In this document: piece by piece, positions 53,984 through 54,675 of the stretch
Position numbering within the stretch: position 1 is the first letter of the stretch
Layout: each line of letters starts with the position of its first letter
DNA from: Variovorax sp.
GTDB taxonomy: Bacteria; Pseudomonadota; Gammaproteobacteria; Burkholderiales; Burkholderiaceae_C
Length of the DNA: 54,675 nucleotides
Reading direction: 5' to 3'
Assembly: GCA_017744285.1 (NCBI GenBank)
Contig: JAGIBP010000038.1
Location: 1-54,675, forward strand
The notes under the pieces: generated by a model
The model's input: the letters and a program-made list of their open reading frames with translations, nothing else
Told to the model about the DNA's origin: nothing
The model's database searches: none
Program-made: the position numbers and the translations under genes

Positions 53984-54058
53984 ATGTCCGCAGTCCGCGC
54001 TTATTTCTTTGCCTACTTTTGGTTCCCGAACATCGGCGGACGAGAGGCGCGCGCGTAA
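53984..54058 (+). CDS. Aromatic leader peptide of the aroG attenuator
   Basis: A 24-codon frame lies in the leader of aroG. Codons 7-14 read YFFAYFWF: four Phe, two Tyr and one Trp in eight codons. It ends at TAA (54056-54058), 27 bases before an intrinsic terminator. This is the arrangement of pheL/trpL-type attenuators, in which scarcity of charged aromatic tRNA stalls the ribosome and prevents termination. CATCGGCGG (54031-54039), just after the aromatic codons, can pair with CCGCCGGTG (54088-54096), part of the terminator, as an antiterminator. Confidence 0.8.
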   Translation: MSAVRAYFFAYFWFPNIGGREARA

Positions 54059-54085
54059 AGCAAGCAGACAAGCAGAATCCCTCCA

Positions 54086-54117
54086 AACCGCCGGTGCCAA
54101 AAGCCCGGCGGTTTTTT
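54086..54117 (+). terminator. Intrinsic terminator of the aroG attenuator
   Basis: AACCGCCGG (54086-54094) pairs perfectly with CCGGCGGTT (54105-54113) across a ten-base loop, followed by a run of six T (54112-54117). It stands between the leader peptide and the aroG start codon, so it can only control entry into aroG. Confidence 0.88.
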
Positions 54118-54157
54118 CTTGCCCTCACGAATCACACATCACCTAAAGGACCAACAC

Positions 54158-54675
54158 ATGAGCTCGAAAGCCGCCGCGCCTAGCGACACCTGGTATGCGA
54201 ACGTCGAAAAGACCAGCCGGACCGACGACGAACGCATCAAGGACATCACTGTGTTGCCTCCTCCAGAGCACCTGATCCGCTTCTTCCCGATCCGGGGGAC
54301 GCAGGTCGAAACGCTGATCACCGGCACCCGCCGGGCGATCCATCACATCATGGCCGGCAAGGACGACCGGCTGCTGGTCGTCATGGGGCCGTGCTCCATC
54401 CATGATCCGGCCGCGGCGCTCGAGTACGCGCGCCGCCTGAAGGCCGAGCGCGACAAGTACGCCGGCACGCTGGAGATCGTCATGCGCGTGTATTTCGAGA
54501 AGCCGCGCACCACGGTGGGCTGGAAGGGCCTGATCAACGACCCGTACCTCGACGAGAGCTACCGCATCGACGAAGGCCTGCGCATCGCGCGCCAGCTGCT
54601 GATCGAGATCAACCGCATGGGCCTGCCGGCGGGCAGCGAATTCCTCGACGTGATCTCGCCGCAGTACATCGGCGA
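54158..54675 (+). CDS. aroG: Class I DAHP synthase (AroG/F/H type), 3' end missing
   Basis: The first 172 codons are inside the window. The enzyme condenses PEP and erythrose 4-phosphate to DAHP, the first step of the shikimate pathway. VMGPCSIHDP carries the metal-binding Cys, and RVYFEKPRTTVGWKGLINDP is a family signature; the start MSSKAAAPSDTWY is preceded by AAAGGA, ten bases upstream of the ATG. The attenuator upstream, rich in Phe and Tyr codons, suggests control by aromatic amino-acid supply. Which amino acid inhibits the enzyme cannot be told from this part. Confidence 0.93.
   Translation, partial: MSSKAAAPSDTWYANVEKTSRTDDERIKDITVLPPPEHLIRFFPIRGTQVETLITGTRRAIHHIMAGKDDRLLVVMGPCSIHDPAAALEYARRLKAERDKYAGTLEIVMRVYFEKPRTTVGWKGLINDPYLDESYRIDEGLRIARQLLIEINRMGLPAGSEFLDVISPQYIG

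Noticed and set aside
1..54675. CRISPR arrays, tRNA or rRNA genes, insertion sequences, prophage genes
   Set aside because: None seen on reading; the only dispersed repeats are the short junction and palindromic elements listed.

Overview
This is a high-GC window whose gene content, gene order and protein sequences fit a betaproteobacterium of the family Comamonadaceae (Variovorax/Acidovorax-like; the genus is an inference). Most of it is core chromosome: RNase P RNA, the dapF-DUF484-xerC group, hslVU, a complete division and cell-wall (dcw) cluster, lpxC, ruvC, rodA, tldD and aroG. One catabolic operon interrupts the core genes.

Layout. 1-416: the first codons of a leftward gene, then rnpB. 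428-2864 (minus): an RsuA-like pseudouridine synthase and a Nudix-metallo-beta-lactamase fusion hydrolase, joined through a 25-codon micro-ORF. 2946-12680 (plus): NfeD protease, slipin, CorA, PanE, DapF, DUF484 protein, YdcF-like protein, XerC, RlmI and a CobW-type GTPase. 12681-17569: a structured leader and a cysteine-poor DksA, a STAS-like protein of unknown function, and HslV/HslU. 17715-36481: mraZ operator and mraZ-rsmH-ftsL-ftsI-murE-murF-mraY-murD-ftsW-murG-murC-ddlB-ftsQ-ftsA-ftsZ-lpxC, all on the plus strand and mostly joined by 1-4 nt stop/start overlaps. 36494-36670: a small membrane protein. 36683-42267: a tph-type terephthalate operon (tphC-A2-A3-B-A1 on the minus strand, divergent IclR regulator tphR). 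42279-51180: ruvC, cdsA-like, plsC, an acyltransferase, mtgA, aroE, TonB-like, RNase II and a YqiA-like esterase. 51293-54675: rodA, tldD and the start of a DAHP synthase gene.

The dcw genes make lipid II and the divisome; rodA and mtgA add elongation-type and monofunctional wall synthesis; lpxC starts lipid A synthesis. The tph genes would take up terephthalate and convert it to protocatechuate. aroG feeds aromatic amino-acid synthesis and is preceded by what looks like a complete transcription attenuator: a 24-residue leader peptide with seven aromatic codons in eight, a competing antiterminator pairing and an intrinsic terminator.

Three patterns cross gene boundaries. (1) About a dozen transcription units have a -10-like hexamer (GATAAT, TAGAAT and similar) 5-8 nt before the start codon, which suggests widespread leaderless mRNAs; the same spacing precedes the 5' end of rnpB. 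(2) Repeat-like inserts at gene junctions (Nudix-MBL/RsuA-like, ftsW/murG) carry a short frame with ATGA overlaps on both sides, so translational coupling could be preserved. (3) MurD, PlsC and DksA carry long Ala/Pro-rich insertions or extensions.
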